Position numbers and translations under genes: made by a program. The notes beneath the pieces were generated by a model, which saw nothing but the letters and a program-made list of their open reading frames with translations, had not been told where the DNA came from and made no database searches. DNA of 64,000 nucleotides from positions 779,587-843,586 of the forward strand of contig VXAU01004744.1 in assembly GCA_013399695.1 (NCBI GenBank), in the 5' to 3' direction. How positions within the stretch are numbered: position 1 is the stretch's first letter; every line of letters starts with the position of its first letter. Positions 35,466 through 48,265 of the stretch are shown here, piece after piece. The stretch is from Formicarius rufipectus. Taxonomy: Eukaryota > Chordata > Aves > Passeriformes > Formicariidae.

Positions 35466-38400
35466 GTATGTCTCTTTTTCTCAAGCACTGAGCTGCTATA
35501 GCACACCGAGGATCTTACACATGAAGTTCCAAGGGAAACATCAAAAAGGCAGTTTGGCTGAAATAGCCACTCAAATGTTACAATATATTGATTTCTCCTT
35601 ACAAAGGCAGATTCCAAAATTTAATTTCTGAGTGTCTACGTTCTCTGTCAGAAGTGGATGGAAATACTTTTAATCCCTTGCATGAGTTCAGAGAGGTCAT
35701 TTTAGCAAAGTTTGTAACACCAAATATTTAAGTATTCCTTCATATGACAGTGAGCAAGTTAGACTTCTCAACAAAAATGGATTTCTTTAGAAATCTATAG
35801 TTTTTCTGATACTATTTCACTTCAAATATTGATTTACTTATTATTTGAGTTGTCTGTTGCTTTTCCATTATTCCTTAACTATTACTCTTTGGGAGTCTTG
35901 CACATTTTTCCATCAATCAGTTACATTTAAGGGTTGATTAATAGATAAAGTCAGATAAGTCAGAGTTTTCAAAAGCTGGGGCTGTTGGTTGTCAAACTGT
36001 CTTCCTCAGAGCCACTAAGAGGGTGTTCTCTTCTGTTGCTATGTCTAACTGCTTGTGTACAGAAATATACAATTCTTAAGTTATGAGATGCCAGAAGGCA
36101 TCAAAGAAAAGGATTATAGGTATTAATAAGAACCTGCTGACAGGATAGCCATTGGCAGAAAAAATCACCCTTTCACATATAAGACATAGGAAGCTGGGAT
36201 TTGACTTGCCAGACAGAAAGATATTATAGATAGATAACAAATTTTATTTGCCATTTTATGATCTAGATTCTGCTATTTCAAGACTTGGAAACTGATAAAC
36301 AATAGCAATAAGGGAGGACTGGGCATTTTGATTTGAGAAGGGCTTCTGTTATGACTTTCTTAGTTTGCAGGAATGAATGCTATACTTTCATCATGAGGTG
36401 AATCTCACCCTTTGTCTAATTTAGAGAAAGATAAAACCATCACTGGTTAGAACTAGCAAGTTTTTTTCAGAAGGGACCACAATAAATCCACCAAGCTGCA
36501 TACTTTTCAATTTACAATACTAGATCACTTGGAAAAAAGAATCTCTGTTTCCATCTGGTCAGCATCTGCCAAACTCCATGTCACTACAGGATGCATAAGA
36601 TTTTTTTCCTCTAGCCTTTGTTAAATTTGACCCAATTTAATTTGAAAAATGAAGCCAATGCACATCTTAGAGACACAAATATGAGAATGACAATTTCCTG
36701 TCCTCAGAGACACCTGTACTGATTATCTCTTGTATTAAACACAGCTAAATTACTTGGCTCTTCTACATGCTGATCTCAGCTCTCCTTATTTCAGTTCTTG
36801 GGGATGCTGTCTTTTCATGGAAACCACTATGGAATAGAAAATATTTTGTAGCCTTTACTTATTATTAGTTAATTTCACTGGCCAATGACTGTGCAAAATA
36901 CTTTAAAGTTTCTTTGGTCAAGGACAGCTTCCTCAACTTGTGAGACAAATGAGAGATGACATGAGATAACTGCTGTGCCCACGATCCCAGCTCAGCCCTT
37001 GTTCCCTCACCCTCATGGTGAGGTTCAACTAAGTGGTCAGTTTACAAGCTACTGTTACTGATCTGTCACAACAACCATGAAATAAATAACCACAGAGATA
37101 AAGAATGCCAGTTCTACTCATTAGCATCATGTGATTTTCATACCTGTTCACATCCAAATAAATTTTTTGCCACTTCAATTACTGTAAAAATTTTCCCTTT
37201 GATTAAATACAGGTGAGAGAGATACATGTGAAATACATGATTTCTGTATTAGTAGATATGGCATTGTTTTTTGGCATCAGTGGGTTCTCAGCATGGAAAA
37301 GCATTAAATCCTTTGTTTATACGAAATGCATTTTCATCCAAAATGCCTCATTATCCTGTTTACTGGGTCACTTTCACGTCTTTCATCCCCCTGTTACTCC
37401 ATTTTCCCTGAGGAATTACTACTGATTTGAAGCAATATTGGATAAAGATGAGGCCAAAATGACTTGAAGTTTCCTTTATTTTGTGAAAGGTTGATTTAAC
37501 ATTAGATCAAGCATCTCTTGAGATTTTTTCGTAAAATTGAAGTTCTACTGAAATACCATGTTTTGAGATAATCACATGCCTTAGAAGTCATGGATTATGT
37601 GTATCATGTAAGATATTAAACCTGTCAAGATGTTGTTTTTAATATGCCTTTTAGTTAAGACAATGTCTTGACATGAATTATTCCTAGCATAGTTTCTCAC
37701 ACACTGGTTCAGCAAGCAATCATCAACTACATCCATCATTTCTGTTGCTGTCTCACCATATGTCTCAGAGGGGTGGAGGGAGGAAGTTTCCAGATATTTT
37801 TTTATTAGATATGCACATCACTTAGAATTCAAATCATACTTTGAATGATGTGGCAATTTCAAACAATACTGTCTTAAGAAAGGCTGGAGTTTCAGTACTG
37901 AACTAAGTTTGATAGGTTTACTGGGTGGATTGTTTTCTTTTTTGCTTGCATCTTAACAAAATTTTACAGTTAAAAAATTCTTATTATAATTTCTAGCCTA
38001 TTTTCTTCTCAGAGATATACTTGCAATATCTCTGTTTATCTGGGTTTATATTCTTAGTGAAAGGCTTCTGCTTGTAATTTTTCAAACCTTCATCTGTCCT
38101 TAGCTTCCACGACATTCACCATTCTGAAAAAAATGGGGGGAAAAAGAGATAGCCAACAAATAAATGCCCCTTTAATTAAATTTGTTGCCCAGGCATAAAG
38201 GCTACCGTGCTTACTGAGGCTGTATTGGCAGCCACATCCTCGAAAGTCTTGTGACTCCTACAGGCACTGGGTAATGCAGGGCAGTGAGGCTCATGAGGGT
38301 ACATTCCAAAGATAGAGCTTTTGCTTTAAAGAACAATCTGCTTTCATCAGCTGTGAATTAGTCCACAGAACAGAGGCACTGTGTAGGTTGCTCTTGGCTC

Positions 38401-40252
38401 TCTGAAGATGCATATAATGAGATAAACAATGGTTTGTTAAGTTTTGGATTCATTTTCTAACCTCGCGAAAAGCTCTGCATGCTGCTGCTCAGTACTGGGA
38501 ATTGTCCAGCCATAAATGCACATCAGTAAAGCACAGAAGGCTCAAGTTTAGGAAACAGAGCAGAGCCTGAATAAAATCTTCGCATAAAACCAGGAAGGCA
38601 CTGAGACCTGAATTTCTCAGCTGTATAAGCCAGGATACCTGTGCAGTTAGGCCTCAGCTGGACATAAACAAGACAGAGACGGGGAGAAGGCACATCATGA
38701 ATTTCTGTTAAAGTTTTTTTTCTGAGAGGTCTGTGCTGTGCACAGACTAGCAGAGAGCCTCTCAGGCTCTGCCTGCACTTTCTTGCTCTGTAGATAGTAG
38801 CAAGGATACACAGAATTTATTGCCACTGACAAATGGCTTTGATTTCATACTTTGAAATTAAGACATATTTTATAAGCAGCTTTTTGTTTCGTGGGATCAT
38901 AAGGTCAACTTGGAGTGTAGACCATGAGATACATAGAGCAGTGTATTGAGCATGTTTTCATCTTTCCATTCAGCAGGGAAAGCTTCATGCTCCTGATAAG
39001 GGCTCCTCCTACACAGAGCATTTATGAACAATTCAGTTAAATAAAATGTTGAAACAAAGATCATAGGGTCAGATTTTTTAATATCTTTTCCAATTATTTT
39101 TCCATATAAAGGCATGCAGATACTTGTTAGTGAAGGGGCAGTATGCAGAATTCCTTCTGCCAAGTGATTGGTACAAACTGCTAGAAGATACAATCATATT
39201 CCCTCCTGGTGCCTTGATCTGTTTATTAGGGGAGGGTTTTCTGCACAGTGGAACAGTTTCAGAGAGACAATATTCACTTTCTGCCCCTTCACACCACACT
39301 CCAGCTCCTGTACCAGCATTGCAGTGGTTGGGCCTCTCATATGGAGGAAAGGTGAGAGATTTGGGTTTGAACCATCTCCAGAAGGACAGGAAAGTGAGAC
39401 AGTCTCTAAGACTCTTCACAAGTGATGTAACTTTTACTGTAAAATGACTTTAAAAAAAATAAAATAAAATAATAATTAAAAAAATACAAACCCACAGTCG
39501 TATAATATGAAGTAGCTCTGGAGTTTAAATTCCTCCATATGTAAGTGAGATACAAGACAACTATTTCAAAATTGCAGTTATCAGTATATGCACTTTAGTT
39601 TTGCCTATTTTAAGCACCTACATCATTTTTGCAAGAGATGCTTATACTGTATCCTGGACAGCAGTCTCCTTAATTCCTGAACAGAAGAACTACAAATGCT
39701 ACATTCCTGACTATTGACCAAGAAGTGGCTGTTTTTCAAGCTACCTGGGTACCATAAGTGTTACTCAGAAACAGGAGGTCTTGTGACTGAGTGCCTGCAT
39801 GAGCAATTTTGTCCAGCATAAAATAGTTCTTTGGAGCTAAATTGTGCCACTGCATACAGCAAATATTAAGATATTCCCCTTACACACCAGTATTTTGAAG
39901 CTAGGCCTGAATGCTCCCGAGTCAAAGTACGGCACTCCAAACCTCTCAAACTTTATTAAAATAATTACCTTCTCCTTCACACAGAGAGTACTTGGTTGTT
40001 GAACAGGCAGTCAATGCTCTCGACAGGTGCCTGCCTGGGTCCTCCCTCCAGCTATGGTCACTAAGGCCCTAACAGCCTTGTCTGTGAATTGTAGCCCAAA
40101 CCCCACTGATTCAAATCCCTGTGGGCCATGCTGGTATTTAGGTCTCAAAGCATTTGCCTTTCAGGTGTAAATCTGGTAGGTGCAGGGCAGCCTGGCACAG
40201 GGCAGGGGTTCTCTAGGGGCACCCCTGCGCAAAATGCAGGAGGAAGCTGTGC
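35466..40252. other. Unique DNA, nothing recognised
   Basis: Overlapping small frames near 39078-39447 lie in a slightly G+C-richer patch and look like chance. An (AAAAT)-rich tract lies at 39451-39480. If the two exon candidates at 35334 and 47489 are real, this is intron. Confidence 0.45.
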
Positions 40253-40350
40253 CATAGGATCAGAGAATCACAAAATTGTTAGGGTTGGAAAAGACCTTTA
40301 GGATTACCAAGTCCAACCACTAACCTATTACTGCCATAGTCACCATTAAC
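40253..40350 (-). mobile_element. CR1 3'-end fragment (copy 1)
   Basis: This is the reverse complement of a CR1 3' end. It starts with CATAGGATCAGAGAATCA (octamer region), followed by GGTTGGAAAAGACCTTTAGG and the family's AAGTCCAACC phrase. Only about 100 bp of the terminus are present before the next copy begins, with the microhomology CATAG at the join. Confidence 0.88.
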
Positions 40351-40735
40351 CATAGTATCATAGAATTGTAGAATCATTAAGGTTAGAAAAGACCTCTGAG
40401 ATCATCGAGTGGAACCATTAACCCAGCACTGACAAATCCACCACTAAACTATGTTCCTAAGCACCACATTCATATGTTTTTGAACACTTCTATGGATGGT
40501 GATTCCATCACTTCCCTGAGCAGCCTGTTTCAGTGCTTGACCATCCTTTAAGTGAAGAAAAGTTTCCTAATATCCAATATAAACCTCCCCTGAAACATCT
40601 CAAGGCCATTTCCTATTGCCCTATCACTTGTTACATGAGAGAAAAGACCAACACCCACATTCTTTCAGGTAGTCATAGAGAGCCATAATGTCCCCCCCGA
40701 ATCTCCTTTTCTTCAGGCTAAACAACCCCTATCGT
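40351..40735 (-). mobile_element. CR1 3'-end fragment (copy 2)
   Basis: A second, longer CR1 3' UTR lies in the same orientation. It starts CATAGTATCATAGAATTG. It continues through GATCATCGAGTGGAACCATT, the GGTGATTCCATCACTTCCCT phrase, CCTAATATCCAATATAAACC, and ends near CTTCAGGCTAAACAACCCC (about 40716-40734). It covers roughly the last 385 bp of the family and lies head-to-tail with copy 1. Confidence 0.93.
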
Positions 40736-43700
40736 TGTCTTAGATCAGTTGGAAAATTACTATCTTTCTTCCATAAATAAATATGGTTCTTTTCATTTAA
40801 TTGTTAGAGGAGGGCCTGCAGATGTGACCCAAAGCTTAGTTCAATTCTTTCAAAAGGAACAAAAAACCAGATGTAGATGGCAAAGGTAGAATAGTCTTTG
40901 GCCAGGAATCTCAGCTGAGACCTATAGAGGGCTCCATTTCACACTGCTCCCAAGTGGAAAGGACACTTCTTCTTTAGCTGCAAAAATAATGAACATGCTC
41001 TGAAAACCATATATTTTATTTTGCCTGGGTAACTCACAGACGTTTTACAATGGCAATAAAGTTTTAATTTAAAGCATCAATGATGCAATCTTTCAAAAGG
41101 TAATGGTTGGTTTAGTCTCTGGCAGCTCTTTGGTCCAAATCTCTTGGTCTTCACTTTTCATGGGCCATTAATGAGGAGATGAACTGCAGAAGAGAAACTT
41201 GATCCATTAAATCCATGCCATTAGTTCTTTTGTCCTCTTCACCAATTGCATCCAGATTTAGGCAGACTGGAATTTTCCACAAACATCTCTTGCTGTTCCA
41301 TTTTTCTTTCCCCTTTGAATAGTTGTTATTTTGGTCTAAGCATAACTTTTGCCTACAAGATCTCTTGCATGGAGAAGAAACTTGCTATTATACACTGGTA
41401 TTTTATTGACTCATTTCTCAAAAAAATTGCTATGTCTTTGCATAACTCTTGATCTGGAATGTATTGTTTTGTTGCCTAAAGAAACATTAATCATAAATTC
41501 AAGAAAGACAGGGGAACAGAAACAACAAAGATGAAACTGGAACAAGAAATGCATAAAACATTGGAAAAATGCAAATAAATTCAACAAACACGCCTGTTAA
41601 ATCCTAAGAATATCAATGATTTTATAGAAATAATGGCTTACATGCTAAAGCAAAATGTTTCTGATCATTACGGTTGTATTCTGTTTTGATAGCCTAGGAT
41701 ATTCCACTGTCTGAAACATCTGAAACATTGAAGTAATTTTCCTTTCAAAGTAAAAAGAAGTATTAGATACCTTGATAGAACTAAAAAGAAAGTATTTTTC
41801 CTTCAAAACATAGTAGAATAATTTAAAGTAATTTATTTTAAATAAAGATAATTAAACCAGATTTCCTTTTATTCTAAAAAAAATTGCTATGAATCTTTTT
41901 ATAATAAGTAGATATTAATTTTAAAATCTCTTTACTTAACAAGTTCTTTGCTTTGAAATATGAACCCAGAAAATTCTCAACCATTTTAATACCTGATATC
42001 CTAAAAGGTAATAACTTGTGCCAATTATTCTGTGATTGTCATTGTGTTATGCAAAGTACTGTGTGTGTTTCTTATGCTGAGTTGCCACCATGGAAACTGA
42101 AAGTTATTTTAAAATATCTTTTAACAATATTAAGAAAAGTTAAAAACTGTCTTCCAAATAGGGAGTCAACTATTCTGATTGTGTATACAGTAAGGATTGC
42201 ACAAATAGGCACATTCTGCATTCAGATAATACAATCAATTCCTTATTGCCTTACATTACACAGCAGCACCAGAGGCACATGTTGTCCCACTTTGCTGCAC
42301 AGCCTACCTGCATCCATGCTTTGCCCAACACTCTTCCTCTGCAGGAAATTGAGCCCAAGGTCTTCTTCAACATATGGAGGAGCTTCTTAGGGGCTGCTAA
42401 CATATCATCAGTTAAGTCAGGATGCCAGCCAAAAAAAAATTATAGATCTTTTTTGAATCTAAAGGGAAAAACATATCTAGCTTAAATAAATCTTAAATTA
42501 TGCATTTTCCCCATCTACTAAGTGCTAAATTTCATGTAAAGTTTCTAGTGTGCATCACTGTTTCTCTGTTTTTTCTTTCTTCCCTATGAAGATATGAGTA
42601 AATCACACCCTATCTAATGCGGCACTGACCTATAAAATCATGAAAAGAACATGTTTAACAGAAAGGAGAGAAACATGAAGTAAATGTATAATTATTTTGT
42701 TTGTCTCTCAGAATATGCAATCACACAAATAAACAAACACACACATTTCCATACTGTTTTACTAAAACAAATCTTCAGAGCCCCAGCAACAAACAGCCAG
42801 TCACTTATTATTAAGAATCCAAATAGATATTACAGAAGCCTGACTACTTGTGCTTTTGAGATGTAAGTATCAAAATTGCTTTTTGAAGAAGTAAAATACA
42901 AAAGCAGTTAAAGTTCAGGATTCAATTTTTTTCCTCTTCTTTTGATAAATGCATTTACATTTTAATTTTCAGTGTTTTCAATTTTCTTCAGTGAAAGGCT
43001 ATATCCCTGGATGAAAAGCACAATAATAAAATGTTCTCCACTCCATAATTTTCTTGTAATTCACAGAAATGATCTGAGGGCATATAGCTCATGACAATAT
43101 ATATTACAGCATTCGGTGCAGAGAACTCAATTGTTAGGGTTACAATTTCAAACATATGTATGTTAATGAACTGGCTGTGGCTTCATTTTAAATTCCTAAA
43201 GACTTTTTCACTGACATAGAATCATCACTGCTGTAATCTTACAGATCAGCAAAGATTGTCAGAACTGTGTATGTTATTTCATTTATTCAATCAATATGTG
43301 TCAATGCCAATTATACTGCAGAAATCCATATAATAGTCCTATTTTTTTAAGTCCATATGGCACCATAGGTTATGAGAAGAACAGAACAATGCAACATGCC
43401 ATGTTTGACATAATTTGGCAGAGCAGTGTGGCTTTATTTATAAGAACATACTATAAATCCTGTTCTGCTTTTATTGCAATCAATTCCCTTTCTTCCCTAA
43501 AAATGATAAAGCAGATTTTGCTAATGTAAAACAAAACAAAACAAAACAGTCCAAACAAACACTGGAAATATTAATTGGTCTTTATCTATAGCATGGAATA
43601 GATTTTAGCTACACATCTTAAACACTCTGGCTATTGTAACTTACTGAACAGACAACAGCTTCTACAATTAACAACTGCTCGATGCAGTTCTGTCTACAAA

Positions 43701-45428
43701 ATGCGACTGGTGTGCAGAGCCATAAAAAGCATACAGACTCTATTCTGAAAAAAAAATAAATCCTGGTACATCAATAGTAACATTAGTTGAGAAACCAGAG
43801 GATAAAGCAAAATGCATAGGAGGTCAACAAAAGTCTGCAAGATGAAGCTCAGAAGTGAGGCTGCAAAGCAGCACAGGATGGAGAATGCATTCAGCACACT
43901 GCCGAAGAATAGACAGGCTGCAAGTAATAACTGGCTTCCTTGGGAGAGCCAGTGATTTCATCTCTACATGGAGAGCTGGCCGCCACAGGGAAGTGTCCCT
44001 CTGTCCATGGTAAGGAAGTCCAGAGAGCCATCTGAAGGCTTTCTCTTTGGGGAAACTATTTTATTTTACTGCAGATAATAAAACAGGGTGTTTTTTCTGC
44101 TTGCAGCAGACACCTTGCCCTGCTACCACTCATTTCTTCTTCCTCTTATTTCTCCCTGCCTAGGTTTATGGAAGCTCCCACCAGCACTCCTTACACCTAA
44201 TTTATTTATGTCTTCTGATGAAGTTTCATTTTTCAGGTTTGTTCAGTATTCTGTACTTACGGCTATCAGGTTTGTTATCTTTTTCAGTGCAGAGATGGAA
44301 CCAAGATGGACCTACAGCTCTCTCTCCTTCAGCTCTGGTGCTGCTGAAGGCACTTCGCACAGACATCCTCTGCCAGCTCCACATCATCCCACCTGAGAGG
44401 CTTTTTTAGAATAGCAGGTGAATAAGCCTGGGTTTAGCAAGCCAGCAACTGGAAACTTGCTTTCTGGAAACAAATCTCAGGACAAGCAGCAGGAAGATCT
44501 ATTGAAGCCAAAAGTCAGAATTGGCACTAATGTCAGTTTTAAGGGAGGCACAAAACACATCAAGTTGGAACCAAACACACACAAAATAAAAGGCTGGTCC
44601 AGCAGTCTAGCTTCTTTTAAGAGAAATGGAAATAAACATAAGAATAAAATTATGTAACATACTGCTTGTTTGCTTGAATCTGGAGTGTCCCCACAACTGA
44701 TAAAATTTCAAACATGGATATCATATGAACTGTGAAGTACTTTAAAAATTGGAAGGAAGCATATTCACTTCTACCATAATTATTTCTCATTATATTGACA
44801 TAATTATATGTATTATTCTAAACATAATATGTGCGTATTTATTGGCAAGGTGGTGTTGTCAATATATTTTTCTTGAGAAAGAGTCTTATGAACCTTATGA
44901 AATCCGAGTATTTTAGTGGAATTGAATACATTGTACTTGTTCACTTACGAGATCGTGTCCTTTACATTTCTGGAAACTTAGTCAAGATTGTTGTGTTCAC
45001 TCATCCTAAATTTATTTGACCTTAATCCATGCTTGATGATGCACTGAGAAAGCCAAAAGGGACACAGCAGACATAATAAGAGATGTGCCTCACGGCAGGG
45101 AGCAGTTTATTCTAATGATTATTTATAAACCCCTTCACTACCCCAAGACGTGCCTTAGCAGTTGATTATAGTTTTCTTCAGCATTTTAGAAGCTGTTCCT
45201 AATAATATGGCAGATTTTTATAGCAGCTAGAATTGTGGTTTTGATTAATTTTTATTGCTTGTGATACCAGAGATGCTTACTCCGAGCCAGTATAGCCAAA
45301 GAAAAGGAACTTCACTGATGAACATCTACCCCTAGTACAAGCAAGCGTTTGAGTGACTTTCTAAGATAAAATTCCCTTTGATTTCTCCAGTAGGTTTTTT
45401 TGGGGGTTGTTTTGATTTTTTTTTTTTT
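40736..45428. other. Unique DNA, no supported gene
   Basis: An (AAAAC)4 repeat lies at 43528-43547. Overlapping open frames near 44088-44409 follow acceptor-like CAG sites but show no family similarity. The region 44980-45280 has conserved-element-like composition. Confidence 0.45.
43528..43547. repeat. (AAAAC)4 microsatellite
   Basis: Four perfect AAAAC units. Confidence 0.9.
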
Positions 45429-45429
45429 N
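45429..45429. other. Single unresolved base (N) in a poly-T tract
   Basis: One N lies near the end of a poly-T run. No duplicated flank is visible here, unlike at 56443. It may mark a contig join or a homopolymer of uncertain length. Confidence 0.95.
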
Positions 45430-47488
45430 TAGCTGTGAGTTTGCAGTGCCAAGTAGCTGAACTGAGTTTTACTACTCCATTACTCATGTGTCTCTGTTTT
45501 TCCCCAAACTCTTTATAAAGCTGCCACAGTTCCTCTGCACCTTGCAAGAGATGGATGAGCCAAGAAACACGTCTTTAGTAATACCTGTAGCACTTGCCAA
45601 GTGCCAAGCCATCTATTTTACGTAGGATATAAGCAGTAGCACTGTGTGCTAGACTGCAGGCCAGCTGTCCTGTAAATAAATCCTGGTCTTTCCAAGTTGA
45701 CCCTCTGCACACATTTAAACACTTCATCCTTCAGATCTTGAGGCTGCTCCACTATGCACAGCAACTAAAGGAAGGAGTCTGGAGCCACATACAGCCCTGC
45801 AGTAAGCTACTGGGGACATCAGCAGGGACAACTTCCCAGAAAAGTTGTTTACCAAAGCCAAGATTAGAATTTGACCACTTGTGCCTGTGACCAGGAGGTA
45901 GATTCTCTCTCCTCCTGCTCAAGTTTGACTCTGGGATTACAGCAGCTGATGTTTCCCTCACCATCCTTCTTGGCAGCTAGCCATAATGCACAGGGAGTCC
46001 ACAGCAGAGTAGGGAGAACAAAGACAGCAAACAGTAAAATAAGCCAAAGCTTGCTGTTACCTGTTACATTGTATTCCCCTCTACAAATGCCTGGCAGAGT
46101 TGTTTGTTTCTTAGGAACCACTGAAGTTATTTGCAAGCTGCTTCTATCACAAAATGGCTGATTGTTCCTATTCATAGACCGGGCTAATTTACCTTTCTGC
46201 CAAAGCAATTTTTCATGGAAAACAGACGTTTAGACAACCAACTGCAAAAAAACACCTTCTTTATAGAAAGACTCAACCAACAAGGAGTAGCCTCCCTAAC
46301 CCCAGTGCAGAATTGCAGCTTTTATGCAGGAGTCTGAAAAAATCTGTAATGGGTGAGGAGAGAGAAAACACTACATCCTTTCAGGATTACTCTTTGCTCT
46401 TTCAGCACCTGCTTCTCCAAGGGGCTGGATTCTAACAGGATGGCAGCAATTGCTGTGGATTCTTTGCCTGCTGCAGTGTCACTGCTGATCCAACAAGGTG
46501 AAATAAACTGTGGTGCTGACAAGTGAATCCACACAAGTGCTGTGACAACTACAGACACTAGGCATTCAACTTGCAAAATTCTAGGGCATTTTATAGTATT
46601 GTTTCATTATCGGTCATGCAGTGTCCTGGGAATTAAGTCCACTCCCTCTCCTGCAGCACAGTCGCTACCTATGTATCCCCCCCTTTCCCATTTAAGCGCA
46701 GGCACAGAAGCTTTTCTCTCAGCTAAAGGCAGTCTCCTCAACCCCCAGCCTGTGCAGAGCATCTCAGCACATCTAAGCTGTGAATGCCTGCCCTCCCTGT
46801 GACCTTCTGCAGCTGCAGTACCATGCCCTGGCTTATCCCAGGTACAAAGTGGGGAAAAAAAATACTTAGAGTGTGCTTTAGTTTTCTTAGTCCATAGCTT
46901 CTGGATTTGGTGGGCTTTTCTGCTTGCAGTTGAGCTGACTTTCAGAGCAAATAGCATAGATTAAGTGCTGTGCTCTGAGCAGGGATTTCTCATTTCATAC
47001 ATCATTTATAACTTTCTGCAGTGATTCCACAAAGTCAGTATCTCTCCGTAACACAAAGATGAGAAGGATGGAAAATATAGCTGAAAAAGTGACAAACCTG
47101 CAAATTGCATTTATGTAGAATTCTGTTGCCACAAAGCTTCTACAGCAATTTTATGGAAACCTAGCAAATTCAGTATAACTAAATTTGCAGTTTAGGAAAG
47201 TTATGCATTTATGGATTTCAGCACAGTGCCACATTACAGCTTAGCAGAGATGCGAAATACCTCTCACACAAAATGGTAATTAAATCTGCTATTCTATTTT
47301 GTCAGATCAGGTCTTTTCCTATGGTACATTGGGCATAGATTTCACTGCTCTTCCCTCACAGAAGCTGCAGAAGCAGTGAAAAATCACACAAACAAAACTC
47401 ACTTTTGCAAATGTCGTAGACAGTCATTACATCAGGTTGCTCTGTGACTGGCAAGTGATATCTTTTTTTTTATTTTTTATTTCTCTAG
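45430..47488. other. Moderately G+C-richer unique DNA
   Basis: A minus-strand frame at 45864-46208 (114 codons) has a hydrophobic segment; see findings. Frames at 46322-46957 on both strands are shadows of a G+C-richer stretch. No promoter, RNA gene or repeat family was identified. Confidence 0.45.
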
Positions 47489-47580
47489 GATATTCCATCC
47501 ATCATTTTTTACCAGAATGTGAATGCAGGCTACTACAGAAGAACCCCACTGCATTTTTGTGACATCCACATTCCAGAGAA
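47489..47580 (+). CDS. Candidate exon, unknown gene
   Basis: A pyrimidine tract and the acceptor TTATTTCTCTAG end at 47488, and a strong donor GTAAGC starts at 47581. The 92-bp segment is open in phase 0. It reads DIPSII followed by FYQNVNAGYYRRTPLHFCD and then IHIPE, leaving two bases for the next codon. The entry phase matches the exit phase of the candidate at 35334-35465, so the two could be consecutive exons across a 12-kb intron. If the donor were not used, a TAA would stop the frame two codons after IHIPE. No family is recognised. Chance remains a real alternative. Confidence 0.38.
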
Positions 47581-47678
47581 GTAAGCAGCAAAAATCTCAT
47601 GGTTTTTATTGGAGATACAAACTGCTCCTTTGTACAGAGTGCTTGTTTTTATAGTCAGAGCCAGTTGCCAAAAAAATG

Positions 47679-47762
47679 CTGGTCCTGATTCCACTTTCAT
47701 AGCTGGATAATCAGGATTTACTACAACCTAAATCAGTGAAATCAGAATGGTGTAAATGAGAG
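47679..47762. repeat. Possible ancient amniote repeat fragment
   Basis: GGTCCTGATTCCAC near the left end and TCAGAATGGTGTAAATGAGA near the right end resemble the ends of the palindromic repeat seen at 23405-23490. The core is strongly diverged. Assigned from memory of the family. Confidence 0.35.
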
Positions 47763-48184
47763 AACTGGGGCCATCTGTTGTGAATTTCCAGATACCAAAA
47801 AGGAACTGATTTTCTTCGCAGCCTTCAATTCCTAACGGGCAAAGGTTTACAAAGTCCTATCATGCCTGTCACCCATATTTCACTGTATCTTAAGTCAATA
47901 GGAAATAATGTCAGTAGAATACACACACTCAAAAACACACACATATGAAAACACAAATTGAATTCAGGTTGAAATGCTTTTCCTTTCAGTACAGCATATT
48001 GCCATCAGATAAAGAAAAAAAATATATATATTTTCTGTCTAGCTCTTCCAAAGGAAATAATACCAAAGGTTTAAGAACATGCATTGGCTTCCTTCCTGAT
48101 AGGATTTAAAATGTTCCTTTCCAATGTAAGTGCAAAACTAAACATCAAGGTTGAAAATCAAGCACACTAGTCACGCATATTCAA

Positions 48185-48265
48185 AACTGATGTGAAAAAA
48201 CTGGATCCACTGAAGCCTGTGGCACAACTCCCATTGACTTCCATGGGGCCAAGATTCCATCCAGT
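48185..48265. repeat. Possible ancient amniote repeat fragment
   Basis: The phrases GGATCCACTGAAGCC and CTCCCATTGACTTCCATGGG fit the core of the same old repeat type (CCATTGACTTCAATGGGG words). Only about 80 bp are recognisable. Confidence 0.4.

Noticed and set aside
41953..42390. 145-codon plus-strand frame
   Set aside because: Low-information hydrophobic and serine-rich translation, no recognised family, and the supposed start is not an ATG.
44088..44409. Two overlapping plus-strand frames after TTTTTCAG, with GTGAAT downstream
   Set aside because: All frames end in stops before the donor-like site. They could be part of a non-coding RNA but cannot be supported.
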